Notes: a model not told the origin generated them from the letters alone. A DNA stretch of 64,000 bases from Diphasiastrum complanatum (GCA_029204225.1 CM055097.1:39735106-39799105); one strand, 5' to 3'; shown: positions 22,725-34,165, numbered from the stretch's first letter. Translations and numbers: made by a program.

Positions 22725-24476
22725 CTAAACATCATGCCAAGTCACGGATTCCAAGGCATTTTGTGCACTTGAAGATACATCAATTAAAATATTAAGTGCA
22801 TAAATAATGTTGCCAAAGACAGCTTGTCTTGCTTGATCCATTTGATTGAGCCTAGATGGCTCCATCTTGATACTCAAGGTTCTCCTTGGAGTCCTCGGGT
22901 CTTGAGCTTGATCCTCCACTTGACTTGACTCCAAAACATCAATGAATTGAATAATGTGTTGATCCAAAGGTGCTTCTTCAAGTTTACAAATCTTCCACTC
23001 TTGAAAGATCACATTTCCACCATTGACAAATTCTTTGGTTGAAAACAAGTAGATTCTACAATCTCTACTTGAAGAGCAAAACACTACCATTATTCCTATC
23101 ATTGAAATAGGATAATCTTTGGTCCTTACATTGGAATGATCATGCACAAAGCATGTGGACACAAAGATTTCCAAAGCAAATGATGTTTCATCTTTTATGA
23201 CTCTATTCAAACTATTACAAAAATAGTTATCCAATGAAATTGCTTTATCAACAACAAATGTAGATTTCAAAGCATCCCATTTCATTGTCTTGTCATACAA
23301 AGTAATAATCACCATGGATCTTAAAGGTAAGAAACAAGTCATCTCATGTCTACTAATACTTTCCAAAAAGTATTCAAAGATAGTAGACTCTCCAATGCTC
23401 ACCACCCTTGCAAGATGCACACTTGAATGGACAATTTGCATGCAATTTGATGACTCGGCCATTGTCATTGAGGACTCCCTTGGAACTCTCATGCTTTGAG
23501 GCTGATCCTCAAGATCTTCCTCCTTTTGATGCTCCTCCTCAATGCAAGCAAGATCACACTTTGCCAAGATCTCCTCCTGAGTGATCTCCTCCTTCGCCAA
23601 GCTCATTCTTTCAAAAGCAACACTAGCTTCCAACTTAAACAATCTTCCATGTTTAAATCCCTTTGCAATGCAAACATCATTTTTCAAGATGAAGAAAACA
23701 CCATGCTTAAAGTGGACATCCAAACCACTTTCTAAGAGTAGACCAACACTAAGCATATTCCTGGTGATTGATGGTACATAAAGGACATTTTCTAGATCCA
23801 TGCATTTTGAGGATTCTAGACACAAAGAGATGGTGCCAACACCATCTATCCTACACTCTTCATCATTTGCAATAAAGACAAACTTTTTAGCATCATTGAA
23901 AGAGTGTAAGGTTGAGAAAAAGTCCTTTTCAGAAGACATGTGGGAGCTAGCCCCACTATCGATCCACCAATTGTCTCTTGAATTGCTATTGCTTGTTGGT
24001 GAGGATGTAGATGCCATCAAGAATACATCTACTTCATCCTCCTCCTCCTCCTTTGCAAGGTTTCCTTGTTTGTCCTCCTCCACTTGTGCTCTTAGCCTCT
24101 TGTAGCATTCAGATGCATAATGCCCCTTCTTTCCACAAAAGAAGCATTTTTGCTTTGACTTGTCCTTTGAGCTTGATGCATCATCCTCTTCTTTGGCCTC
24201 CTTTGGATGCTTCTTCTTTCCATTGGTCTTCTTTTTGCCCTTGAATGAGAAATTGGCTTTCTCATCACCATCCTGCAACGACAAGGAACTCATCCTAGAT
24301 TTTGCATGGAGCATCCTACACTCTTCAGCCACTAATACACTGTGAAGTTTTTCTATAGTTGGCAAAGTGTCTTGGATGGCAAAACTTTGGACCAAATTTG
24401 CAAAGTCATCTCCTAGACCATTAAGGACAATTTGTACAAGCTCTCCATCATGAATCTTCTCTCCAATGGAAGCCAA
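22725..24476 (-). CDS. Copia-C truncated gag-protease polyprotein with integrase C-terminal-like tail
   Basis: 583 codons. The start codon is in mid-gag: residues 1-55 match the second half of a copia gag, and the N-terminal UBN2 part is missing. A CCHC knuckle CFFCGKKGHYASEC is at 111-124, between lysine-rich and acidic linkers. The protease motif WWIDSGASSHM is at 170-180 and NVLYVPSITRNMLSVG at about 230-245. After about residue 290 comes an acidic linker, then a tail whose part at about 435-492 (LEIFVSTCFVH, FCSSSRDCRIYLFSTKE) resembles the region after the integrase core in copia. The D,D,E core, reverse transcriptase and RNase H are absent. The frame is intact although the element is non-autonomous, and a second copy (51902-53068) has the same arrangement. 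Confidence 0.85.
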   Translation of the reverse strand: MASIGEKIHDGELVQIVLNGLGDDFANLVQSFAIQDTLPTIEKLHSVLVAEECRMLHAKSRMSSLSLQDGDEKANFSFKGKKKTNGKKKHPKEAKEEDDASSSKDKSKQKCFFCGKKGHYASECYKRLRAQVEEDKQGNLAKEEEEDEVDVFLMASTSSPTSNSNSRDNWWIDSGASSHMSSEKDFFSTLHSFNDAKKFVFIANDEECRIDGVGTISLCLESSKCMDLENVLYVPSITRNMLSVGLLLESGLDVHFKHGVFFILKNDVCIAKGFKHGRLFKLEASVAFERMSLAKEEITQEEILAKCDLACIEEEHQKEEDLEDQPQSMRVPRESSMTMAESSNCMQIVHSSVHLARVVSIGESTIFEYFLESISRHEMTCFLPLRSMVIITLYDKTMKWDALKSTFVVDKAISLDNYFCNSLNRVIKDETSFALEIFVSTCFVHDHSNVRTKDYPISMIGIMVVFCSSSRDCRIYLFSTKEFVNGGNVIFQEWKICKLEEAPLDQHIIQFIDVLESSQVEDQAQDPRTPRRTLSIKMEPSRLNQMDQARQAVFGNIIYALNILIDVSSSAQNALESVTWHDV

Positions 24477-24480
24477 GTGA

Positions 24481-24787
24481 AACTCACAAAGGTCTCACAC
24501 TTGTAGTGTTTCACTCAAATTTGATTTCTAATCCAACAAATGGACTTATAATCACAGTTCTATCACTCCCTCACAAAGCTGGAATGAAGATAAGATGAAG
24601 TGAAAACTACTTTCAAACAAATCTTGCCAAGAAATGGATTTGATTGTCTCTAGAAACTCACTAAGGTCTCTCTCTTGTAGTTTTTCACTCAAATTAGATT
24701 TCTAGTCCAACAAATGGACTTATAATCTCAGTTCTAGCACTCCCTCACAAAGTTGGAATGAAGATAAGATGATGTGAAATCTACTTA
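24481..24787 (-). repeat. 174-bp tandem duplication in the copia-C leader
   Basis: Sequence from 24481 to about 24610 recurs at 24655 to 24787 with about 10% differences, for example the shared CCAACAAATGGACTTATAATC. It lies between the primer site and the ORF, where the missing gag N-terminus would be expected. Confidence 0.85.
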
Positions 24788-25228
24788 CAATCAAATCTTG
24801 CCAAATTTGGCTATTTTTGGACAAAAAAAATGACTTAATCTCTTCCTTCCTTCTTGGTGTACTTTCAAGACCTGTTTTTAACCTTAATAGGACTTGAAAT
24901 CAGCCTAGATTAATTAGATTCCATGAAACAAATTCAAATCTAATCAATGGCAAATGATCTTGGTAGATTATCCTAGGTTCTCCACCAAAAATTACACCAA
25001 CAGCTCACAAATTGAATTTTTTTGGATCAAATGAATACCATGCATCAAATGCAGGTTCAGAGGTGCCCACACATGTGGATAGTACGGATTTGGACCCCTA
25101 CCAAATTTGGGATCAAATCTCCTCACCAAAATCATAATTCTAGCTTGTCCTCTCAATACTAGCTTTTAGCACCAAAACTTGCTAAAAATGGATTTGCATT
25201 AGATCAATGGCTTATGCTCTTGTACTTG

Positions 25229-25240
25229 GCTCTGATACCA
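25229..25240 (-). promoter_or_regulatory. Copia-C primer binding site
   Basis: GCTCTGATACCA on the plus strand (TGGTATCAGAGC in element sense), 2 bp from the LTR end. This is the usual initiator-Met site. Confidence 0.95.
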
Positions 25241-25242
25241 TG

Positions 25243-25939
25243 TGAAAGTACTGTACTTTAGTACCATAAATGGATCTACAAAAGATCCACAAGAGTGATT
25301 GGATGCTTGCTTAACAATCTATCAAAAAACTAGACACAAAAAAGTTGATCTAGATTGGCAATTTGACAAACAACAAGCATTAACAATCAAAAGCATTGAT
25401 AAACATTGAAATCCGAGCCCACACGTGTGTACTACAGGCTGTAGTACGGCATTCAACCTGAGAAACAAGTAGAAATTGATTTGGTTTCATTTGGATCACA
25501 AAAACTCAATGTACATAGTGAACTAGCTTGAGATTGCCAATGAGCTCCAAAAATTTTCTATCTTCTCACTATGGAGAGAGGGAATACATAGCAAATTCGA
25601 CTTCCTTCTTGAAGTTAGGTGGATTTCCAGCATGTAATAAGGAAGTGAACTCACTTTCCTTGACCTAAAATGAAACCCTAGTCTATTTCCTAGAGTTATG
25701 CTTGGTAGGTAGCTAGCTGGTCAAATTTTCACCTTAAACTTAGGTGTAGGTCCTATAAAGTAGGAATGACCACCAAATAGACATGACCAACTCTCTTGAA
25801 TTGACCTAACCTACATTAGGATGGGTTTCCCATGTGGCATCATGGCCTCACATGTGGGACCCACTTGTGTACACAATTTACACTATTCTACATGGTTTTT
25901 GATCAAGCTAAATTTGCCAATTTTTGGCAATTCTTCACA
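25243..25939 (-). repeat. Copia-C 5' LTR
   Basis: 697 bp; partner of 21799-22514, differing in length by exactly the 17-bp and 2-bp indels. It contains CACACGTGTG at 25420-25429. Confidence 0.93.
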
Positions 25940-25945
25940 ACCACT

Positions 25946-26640
25946 TGTGAATATGAGCCATACAGATTCCAACACTTGTACCAAGCCTAGACTCTTGCAA
26001 ATATAGCCATGCATGAAAGCTATAGGTAGCTTATCCACGTCCATGATGGTAGATGTCTCCCCATCGATGCCAATGCCAATGACTGGCCTCTTGCTGTAAT
26101 GCCATCCTGTAATCCCAAATGAGCACACCATGAAGTCCTCGCCATCAGTGTCTCCCCCAGTAGATCGCTAGCAAAACATCCATCATAGTGTTTGCCCTTT
26201 GATCACACCCAACCGTGCGGTGTAAAATGCCAATTTTAACAATTGACACATTTGAATTTGTTGGGTTCTTAAGATCACTAGTAGGTAACATTGGGAAAAG
26301 GAGAATGTATAATATAATGGCCACCACCATGCTGGTATCTAATGTAGACTGAAGGCCCATCGCAACACCTTGTAGTTGGACAATGAAGGACATTACCATG
26401 GTAAAGGTAAAGACAACAATATAATTTAAATTTTCAAGCTAAAAGTTGAAGTGTAATGTTAGATAAAAAAGCAAGTTTCTCTCTAGCCTAGGGCCTTTTG
26501 TTATAGAAGGTCGTTGTCCAAAGGCGGGGGAACCCAAAATTAAGGCCTTGACTAGGGCAAAAGCTCCAAGGCCTTAGGGACTTCTCCTACATAATCCCCA
26601 CGCAAGTTTTTTTTTTTTCTTTCAAATTCTTAGCTACCAC
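25946..26640 (+). other. Unassigned sequence, continuation of the copia-C target
   Basis: Resumes the pyrimidine-rich texture seen before 21797. Minus frames of about 80 codons at 25883-26131 and 26145-26399 have no recognisable motif. No gene is claimed. Confidence 0.4.
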
Positions 26641-26646
26641 ATAAGT

Positions 26647-26830
26647 GTGAAAAATTGCCTATGTTGGCAAATCTACCTATCTCAAATATTGTAAATTATG
26701 TACATAGTGGGTCCCACACGTGTGAGGCCATGGTGCCACATTAAGAAACCTACCCTAGTGTAGGTTAGATCAAGTCTAAAGAGTAGGTCAAGTTGTGGAG
26801 CCTCATGATCCCACATTGTCCAAGTTTTTG
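26647..26830 (+). mobile_element. LTR fragment of the copia-C family, plus orientation
   Basis: Starts TGTGAAAAATTGCC and contains TAGTGGGTCCCACACGTGTGAG, GGCCATG and CCTACCCTAGTGTAGGTTAG, which match the reverse complement of the copia-C LTR. It is more diverged than the LTR pair at 21.8-25.9 kb and lacks the distal part. CACACGTGTG is at 26715-26724. Confidence 0.72.
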
Positions 26831-26863
26831 TTATATTTTGTAAAAAATTTCAATTTTCATATA

Positions 26864-27803
26864 TGTAAATGTGCTATAGTGCCTAAATTCATGTAAAGGC
26901 CTATTTGCACTTTATAAATTATTATACAAGTTGCGACGTTAGCGACGCAGTAGCAGATCAGAACCGGCATTTTGACTGTTCGTAAACGACATTGAGGCCG
27001 GTGATCGTTCCTATAAGGACAACACTTTGTGCCATTGTACTGACGCATTTTTACATAGAGCTGAGTATCAATAGAGAGAGAAGACCAAGTTTCTGTAGCT
27101 TGAGCATTCTTTCCCTCTGCTATCTTTCACAGAATTACTTCTTACCATTTGAGCGAATACACTCTGTATAATCTGTAATTGATTGTGATACTGTTCTGTT
27201 TGCGTCACACATATTTTCCACGTCTTACTGAATTTCAGTTACTCTAACACATATTTTTAGGCATCACCAACAAGCAACAATTATGACTAATGTGTGCAAG
27301 GAATTGGCCGAAGCTGTTAAGCATAACTTTTAGCAGAACTTCCTTCAATACTGAATGAGCTATGTGTTCAGATAATGATATTGTTTGATGCTCTATTTTG
27401 TTTGCTTCCTATGATAAGAACTAATTCTCTGTGTTTGATTAAGAAGAATCTTTAGCCAATGTGATTTTGTTTGATGAATCTATTTGCTAGTTGTTGTCTG
27501 ATCTGATTGCTTAACTGATACCTGAAGAGCTTGAAAGATAAAGTAATCTTTACAACCACAGACCTTGACCAAATCATTTTATCATTGGTGGTCCTGGACA
27601 CCAATTTTTCCAAATATCTTTGGATCACCAGAAATGTCGCTACAATATTCACTGTGAATATTACACATCCCAGTCCGTTTACCATCATACATATAGTTAC
27701 CATGCAAAAAATGAGATTATTCTCTCTCTTGGGGAACGATCAAACCTTTTATACTACTTAATTCATCGATTTTGTGGAAATCTATAACGACTAGGCCACC
27801 ACA
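26864..27803 (+). mobile_element. 5' LTR of gypsy-II, plus copy
   Basis: Ends CTAGGCCACCACA six bases before an Athila-type primer site. It is an inverted match of 31091-31982. The left boundary is approximate because the first ~60 bp align poorly with the other copy. Confidence 0.78.
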
Positions 27804-27808
27804 TAATT

Positions 27809-27826
27809 TGGCGTCGATGCCGGGGA
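27809..27826 (+). promoter_or_regulatory. Gypsy-II primer binding site
   Basis: TGGCGTCGATGCCGGGGA, the Athila/Calypso-type site with two changes from TGGCGCCGTTGCCGGGGA. Confidence 0.88.
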
Positions 27827-27891
27827 GATGAATTTCACCTTTGGCAATATTTTTAAGTATATTACATCTACGAATCTTTCTCATGTAATGC

Positions 27892-30045
27892 ATGCCAAGA
27901 ACATACTCTCAAGCAATTACTGAACATAAACGTTTAGAGCGTGCACAATGATTAGAAGCATATAGGAAATTTGGAGATTTAGATTTGCAGAATTTGCAAA
28001 ACTCACCAGTTAGAGCAAGATTAACACCAAAAGCATTTAATGACCTTCTAAACACTACTACACCACTTGTAGATTCATTTGAGGAAAGATCCGTTGAAAC
28101 ACCAAGTTCTACATATTCAGATTCGTCTGATTCTACTTTCGAACCGAGTTCAAAATCAAAACCTTTTTCTTCAGAACCATTGTCTGAGCATAGTCTAGAT
28201 TCTGATCCTCCAAGTTCACCTAGTTCACCACCATCTGTTAATTATGGCTAACCCAGCGCCACCCACATCTACAAAAATCAGATACAATTTCTTTAAGGGA
28301 TCATCATTTGAAAATGCGGATAGTTATTTGTCGCAGTTTGAATCCATCACCATAGCAAACAAAGAATATACTGACGAGGACAAAGTTAGAATTTTGCCAG
28401 GTGTTCTGCAGAAACAAGCTAGGATTTGGTACAGTCAATTAGTACATGAAACAGTTAATACTTGGAATGCTTTAAAAGCAGCATTCCTTAAACAGTTTAG
28501 GGAGATAGGATATTCCACTAGATTGTTGGCTCGGCTTAACTCTGTGGAGAAAAAGCCGAAGGAATCACATAGGAGTATATTCATAAGGTTAAGAATTTAA
28601 TAGGAAAGTTAGGAGCCCAGTATCCAGTTCCTATGAAAAATGAATGGTTCTTGGGTGGTTTGCCTAAGAAAATGGATCGTTAGTGTCGACAATGTTTGAT
28701 GACTTCTTTGGAAGATGTCATCGCCTCTACCAAGAATTATGAAACTTCTCGAATTTCTCGTAGACGGAGAAATGAAAGAAAAAATAGTAAAAAGCACAAA
28801 TAGTACAGAAGAGTCTGAATCATCTACTGAATCTGAATCTGAATCTAATTTAGTGGATGAGAAAGAATCTTCTGAGTATTCATCTTATTTTTCTTCATCA
28901 GAAGAAGAATTTTCTTATAGGAAATCCAAGAATAGGAACTCAGATAGGAAGAAAAGAATGAAGAAATCTGAAAAGTTGGATCCATTAAGGAAAAGTGTTG
29001 AGTTATTAGCAAAAGAAATGAGTGATTTAAAGGTCCAAATGTCTGATGATAAAGCCAAGCAAAAGAAAGCGAAGCCTAATGCCAATGTTTGGTGTACCAC
29101 TTGTGGGAAGGAAGGTCATTCTAAGACCAACTATCTCAGTTTACAGACTAACTTTCTTTTTAGAAGAGGAATTATTCCTCTGTCCGATTAATCATCATGA
29201 GGAGGTAGCTTATACTGCAACTCCTACTAACTAAAAAACCATTACACCGAAACAACGTACTGGTCAACAGTACACTATTTTGCGATGGGGCGGAACACGG
29301 GATTCCACTCCACCGTCCAGAGTAAGGGGTTTGTGCTACAATTGTGGAGTCTCAGGTCATTATTCGCCTGATTGCCCTAAATCCAGGATGTCAGTAGGAT
29401 ATGTGCCGCTCTACGCTAACTGTAAAGGTGAAGGGCATGTCATTGCTGAATGTCCTCAGCCACAACAACCACGGTCTAAACCAAGTTTTGTAAACTCGCC
29501 TAGGGAAGATGACCCTCAGCCATCTAAGACTAACACTAACATGATAGTTCAGAGGATAGAAGTAGATTCTGAATTATTAGATCAAGACATTCAATGGCCA
29601 GATTTAGATGAAAAGATAAATAAAGTAGCTACAAGAAGTAGTAAAGATTCTTTAACTCTTAAAGATAAGAAGAAAACTAAAATGAAAATTGCGAAAACCG
29701 CAAAAAAATGTGACAGAAAAAGTGAAGGTCGCAGAACAGTTAGTAAAAACTCCTAGTAATAAAGAACTAAACCTCGATAGGTCTAGTGAAAAACATTATG
29801 ATGTTGATATTAGTTCAGAAGCTAAAAAGTTTTTAGATGAAGAAACTAGAAAAGAAAAAAAAGTAACATTTTCAGATCCAGTTATAAGTAGCGAGATACC
29901 TAGAGATCTGTCGCCACTTAGAAACCGTTCTTATGATATTGTAGACCTTGTTTCCAAAATGCCCAATATAACTTTTAAACAGTTATTAGATGATAATCAA
30001 TATTATAAGAAAGAAATTAAGCAATTTTTGCAAAATAAAAAGTGA
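27892..30045 (+). pseudogene. Gypsy-II gag relic
   Basis: Begins at 27892 (MPRTYSQAITEHKR), soon followed by a stop and a Ser/Pro/Glu-rich segment to 28251. The gag core is at 28244-28600: TKIRYNFFKGSSFENADSYL, GVLQKQARIWYSQL, FLKQFREIGYSTRLLARLNS. Frameshifts follow. An acidic, serine-rich and lysine-rich linker is at 28715-29090. Three zinc knuckles follow: CTTCGKEGHSKTN, missing its last Cys (about 29095), CYNCGVSGHYSPDC (about 29335) and NCKGEGHVIAEC (about 29418). The linker to protease runs to 30045 and contains NITFKQLLDDNQYY, shared with 57000-57080. Confidence 0.85.
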
Positions 30046-30054
30046 AGAAAAGCA

Positions 30055-30770
30055 AAGTTACCAGTATTCAACGTAGGATTAGTTAATTATGGTGATAAAG
30101 GCCAACCAGAGATTCAGGTAGTAGTTAATGGTTGCATCTTAGATAGTGTACCCATAGATTCCAGATCTAGTGTAAATATAATGACTGAAGAAACAACATA
30201 TGAATTAGGCATTCATCATAGAATAGCACCCACCTTAAGACATTTAAGGTTAGCTGATGCAATTAGAAGATCACCAATCGGAAAATTGTCTCAGGTTACA
30301 GTTTATATCAGAGACCATAAGTTTCTTATGGATTTTATAATATTAAAAACTACGAGACAATCGTCATATAAAGTGTTATTAGGACGGCCATGGCTCTACT
30401 AGGCCCATGTTATAACCCACTGGAAGAAGAAGGAGATTATCTTCAGAGACCAGATGGAGACACCAATAGGGAAAAGTCACAAAAGAATTTCCATACCATG
30501 GGAAAAGGATAAGTACGAAGGTGAGACACCTACATCTCCCTCGAGCTATACTTCGGAGGAAGAAGGGCTTGAGTCAGTAGGGACTGAGGAAGGGGAGAGG
30601 TTTGTCACACTAAGTATACTTGCATACAGTAATAGAGTAGAATATGTAGATAGAGGAGATTGTGGAGTTCTAGATATTAGTGCTATCATAGGAGATCGGA
30701 CTATAGATAGAATACTGATAGACTTAGGATCCAGTATCAACTTAATGCGTATACGCGAATGTCCTTTGGT
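30055..30770 (+). pseudogene. Gypsy-II protease-region relic
   Basis: The first protease-like repeat encodes VPIDSRSSVNIM near 30150; the expected D-[ST]-G or DGGS is altered. It ends with the fold's closing motif VLLGRPWLY (about 30375-30402). A second related segment near 30710 reads ILIDLGSSINLM. A stop and shift separate them (30402-30454). The sequence then joins directly to reverse transcriptase, so the protease-RT linker is deleted. Confidence 0.75.
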
Positions 30771-31022
30771 CTTTGTAATGCACCTGCCACATTCCAACGT
30801 ATGATGACAAATATTTTTCAAATTTTTTTAAAGAAGTTGTTAGAAATTTTTATGGATGACTTTGTGTCTATTCATCAACTAAAGGCCATTTAGACACATT
30901 AGAGAAAACATTGAGAAGATGTCAAGAGACATCTCTTAAATTGCATCCAGCCAAGTGTTACTTTGGGATGAGGGAAGGCATCCTGTTAGGACATAAAATT
31001 TCAAAGGATGGTATACAAGCCG
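30748..31022 (+). pseudogene. Gypsy-II reverse transcriptase fragment
   Basis: Frames across this segment read RMSFGLCNAPATFQRMM, then the active-site region EIFMDDF (YxDD family) and LKLHPAKCYFGM with GHKISKDGIQ. This is the palm part of a gypsy reverse transcriptase. It ends at about 31022. Only about 90 residues remain and one frameshift follows the active-site Asp pair. Confidence 0.85.
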
Positions 31023-31090
31023 GTTCCTAGAGTCATGGCAAATTTAGGAATCAAATTCTATAAAGTAGGAATCATTACCAAATTGACTTG

Positions 31091-31982
31091 TGTGGTGGCC
31101 TAGTCATTATAAATTTTCACAAAATCGATGAATTAAGTAGTATAAAAGGTTTGATCGTTCCCCAAGAGAGAGAATAATCTCATCTTTTGCATGGTAACTA
31201 TATGTATGATGGTAAACGGACTAGGATGTAATATTCACAATGAATACTACATCAACATATCTAGTTATCAAAAGTTATTTGGATAAATTGGCATCTAGGA
31301 ACACCAATGATGAAACGATTTGGTCAAGGTCTGTGGTTGTAAAGATTACTTTATCTTTTAGGCTCTTCAGGTATCAGTTAAGCAATCAGATCAGACAACA
31401 ACTAGCAAATAGATTCATCAAACAAAATCACATTGGCTAAAGATTCTTCTTAATCAAACACAGAGAATTAGTTTTTATCGTAGGAAGCAAACACAATAGA
31501 GCATCAAACAATCTCATTATCTGAACGCATAGCTCATTCAGTATTGAAGGAAGTTCTACTAAAAGTTATGCTTAACAACTTTGGCCAATTCCCTGCCACA
31601 TTAGTCATAATTGTTGCTTGCTGGTGACGCCTAAAAATCTGTGTTAGAGTAACTAAAATTCAGTAAGACGTGGGAAATATATGTGACGCAAACAGAACAG
31701 TATCGCAATCAATTACAAATCATACAGAGTGTATTCTCTCAAATGGTAAGAAGTAAAAGATAGCAGAGGGAAAGAATGCTCAAGCTACAGAAACTTGGTC
31801 TTCTCTCTCTATTGATACTCAGCTCTGTGTAAAAATGTGTCAGTACAATGGCACGAAGTGTCATCCTTATAGGAAGGATCACCGGCCTCAATGTCATTTA
31901 CGAACCATCAAAATGTCGGTTCTGATCTACTATTGCGTCGCTTATAGAACGTCACAACTTCTACTCTAAATGTGAATTTACA
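31091..31982 (-). mobile_element. 3' LTR of gypsy-II, minus copy
   Basis: In element sense TGTAAATTCACA to CTAGGCCACCACA, about 892 bp. It is an inverted match of 26864-27803, roughly 90% identical by eye in the best parts. It follows the 3' coding region of the minus-strand element. The two LTRs face each other about 3.3 kb apart. Confidence 0.82.
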
Positions 31983-33000
31983 CTTGATACTTAATAAGCA
32001 ACTCCCGTAGTGCTTGAAACTGTTCAGGATTAAGTTGTAATCTAGCTTGTACAATCTTGTCTGGTTCTCCTGGCTCAGCAAGATTCATAGGCTGCATCCT
32101 AGCTGGGCCATCGTAAACAGCCTTCGATTCTGGCACTTGTTCTTCGGGTTCACGATGTGCTTTTGGTAACATGATAACCACATCATCCAGTGTATAGCAT
32201 GTGAATTGTTCAAGCATATCATGCTGGACCTCATCTGATTTCTCTTTTTCAAAAGGATTAGACTTGGATCTTCGCTTAGTCTTCTTAGCAGGAATTGATC
32301 GTAGAGGTGATGACTTCTGAGTAGATAGACTTTTCTTCGAAGGTAAAGACTTCTATCCGACAGTAGTGTACCAAAAATCTTTTGATACAATTCGACATCA
32401 AGGATTGGTGCCTCGACATCGCTTTTATTGTCATGATGATCATTATGAAGTTGTTCTTCTTCTTGTGGTGTCGGCTCTTGTGGTATATCAGCTTGATCCT
32501 GCTCCTGGTCAGCCGTATCTTCTGCTTCTCTATTTTTCTCTATATTGGACAATGGCGTATACTGGGATGATGGTGAAGACATCCTCACCGAGCTTCCTTG
32601 ACTTGATGATGACGTCTTCGCTACAGTGGTTGCCTTTGATATCTGCATCTGGGATTCAGCCTCTACTGATGGGGCTAGCTCTAGTAGCACTGGTGCAATC
32701 CTGATGTCTTCCTGCACTGTTAGCACACCAGCATGCATACACAAAATACCCATTGGTAGACCCAGCCAAGAAAATTGATTAATCTTTACTAATTTACAAA
32801 ATTGCTTGAAAGCAATCTGTCCGAAGGCAATAGGCTCTCCATTCAGGGCTCTCAGCAGATATCCCATATTTGTATCTGAGATAGTGTACTCTTGCTCTGG
32901 TAAAAAGATAGAAGCAAGAGCAAAGCGAACGAAGCTTTTTTTGATTGGGATCTCTGACTTCTGATCCCAATAAGAATAACGTGTTTTCGTTACTTTATTC
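31983..33000 (-). pseudogene. Gypsy-II post-integrase ORF relic
   Basis: Continues on the minus strand after the integrase relic. It carries FVRFALASIFLPEQEYTISD, ALNGEPIAFGQIAF and FSWLGLPMGILCMHAGV, then a long Ser/Gln/Glu-rich linker and a final ALRELLIKYQV next to the LTR. The first part looks like the extra ORF that Athila/Calypso elements carry between integrase and the 3' LTR (sometimes called env-like). The resemblance is in position and general texture only, with no membrane segment claimed. Shifts split it near 32085-32217. Confidence 0.6.
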
Positions 33001-33560
33001 AAAATTTTACATAGAATTCCATTTGCCCGCTCCGTAAGACCATTTGCTTTTGGATTATATGGAGTGGTTTGGCGATGTGTAATAGAAAAATATGACAACA
33101 TGGCCTCAATGGTCTGATTAAGGAAATGGATTCCCCTATCGCTAACGAATCTAAGGGACAACCATATCGCGTGATAATGTTTTGGAATAAAAACTTTGCT
33201 ACAGTCTTAGCATTGTTCTTAATTGTGGCTTCGGCCTCTACCATCTTGGTAGCGTAGTCCGTGGCAACGAGTATGTAACGACGACAAGTTTTACACGTGA
33301 TTGGTCTAATAGGTCCTACAAAATCTATCCCCCACTTCTCAAAGGGTGCTAAGGAGATAATTGGAGTAAGCGGCCAATGTGTTGCAAAGGTGGGTTTCCC
33401 CATCCTCTGGCATGCATCACATTTTTGAATGAATAATTTAACATTTCTATAGATGGTAGGCCACCAATATTTAGCATTGAAAATCTTTTTTGTAGTGTTT
33501 TTAAGAGCATAGTGACCCCCCGAATCTTCCTCATGTAATGCACTTATTACAGCGGTCGTC
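32999..33560 (-). pseudogene. Gypsy-II integrase relic
   Basis: Minus strand. The core begins FEKWGIDFVGPI (first catalytic Asp) at about 33330 and continues YILVATDYATKMVEA and FLFQNIITRYGCP. A frameshift follows, then FVSDRGIHFLN (second Asp) and TPYNPKANGLTERAN (catalytic Glu in TERAN). The upstream zinc-binding domain near 33400-33560 survives in shifted frames (CDACQRMGKP-like). The D, D and E residues are all visible but lie in different frames. Confidence 0.85.
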
Positions 33561-33699
33561 TTGGTTGGTTCTAAACATCAGCGGAGACTATCGTCAGCTC
33601 CTAATTTATACAATATTCTATTCACAATCGTATAAGGTCCTACCTTTGAAAGAAACACAATTTTTTGCTGTTTATTAAAATGTTCAGGATATATCTGGT

Positions 33700-34165
33700 C
33701 CTATAAGAAGTTAATAATATATGTATAAATTGATGTTTCTTATTGAATACGCATTATATGTTCATATAGAAATTCATCAGAAATGGATTTTAATTGATTT
33801 TTCGTTTGGAGGCGGGATATATAATCAGCATTTTGATGATCCTTGCATCTTCTTAATTCTACTTCATAATTAAACTCATCTAATAATAATACCCATCTAG
33901 CTATCCTACCCAAAAGATCAAGTTCATTCAGTAAATGTTTTAATGCGTAGTGATCTACATGAAAAACAAAAGGGTATCCCAAAAGTTAATGTCTAAATTT
34001 CTTTACTGAATAAATCATCCCTAGTGTTTCTTGCTCTGTAGCGAAATCATTTTTTTCTGATGCAGCGAGTTGCCTACCCGCATAGTAAATTGGATAGTCT
34101 ACATTTTGGTCATCTTTCTGACTAAGCACTACACATATATTGAGCCAATCAGAAGTTATAAGCTT
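33700..34165 (-). pseudogene. Gypsy-II RNase H relic
   Basis: Minus strand from 34165. It reads DYPIYYAGRQLAASEKNDFA, TEQETLGMIYSVKKFRH, then HVDHYALKHLLNE and GRIARWVLLLDEFNYEV, the standard RNase H and connection motifs of gypsy pol. Stops and a gap separate it from integrase. The sequence breaks off at about 34165, where copia-D begins. Confidence 0.85.

Larger units (their letters stand above)
21798..25940 (-). mobile_element. Young non-autonomous copia element (copia-C)
   Basis: A complete LTR element of about 4.1 kb. Left LTR (3' LTR) 21799-22514, right LTR (5' LTR) 25243-25939. The LTRs differ by about seven substitutions, a 17-bp indel (an extra repeat unit near 21943) and a 2-bp indel, so substitution divergence is about 1%. 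A copia primer site, a polypurine tract and a 583-codon ORF are present. The direct repeat CCACT at 21793-21797 and 25941-25945 is a likely 5-bp target duplication, offset by one base from the TG/CA ends. It lacks integrase core, reverse transcriptase and RNase H, so it would need a helper. Confidence 0.9.
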
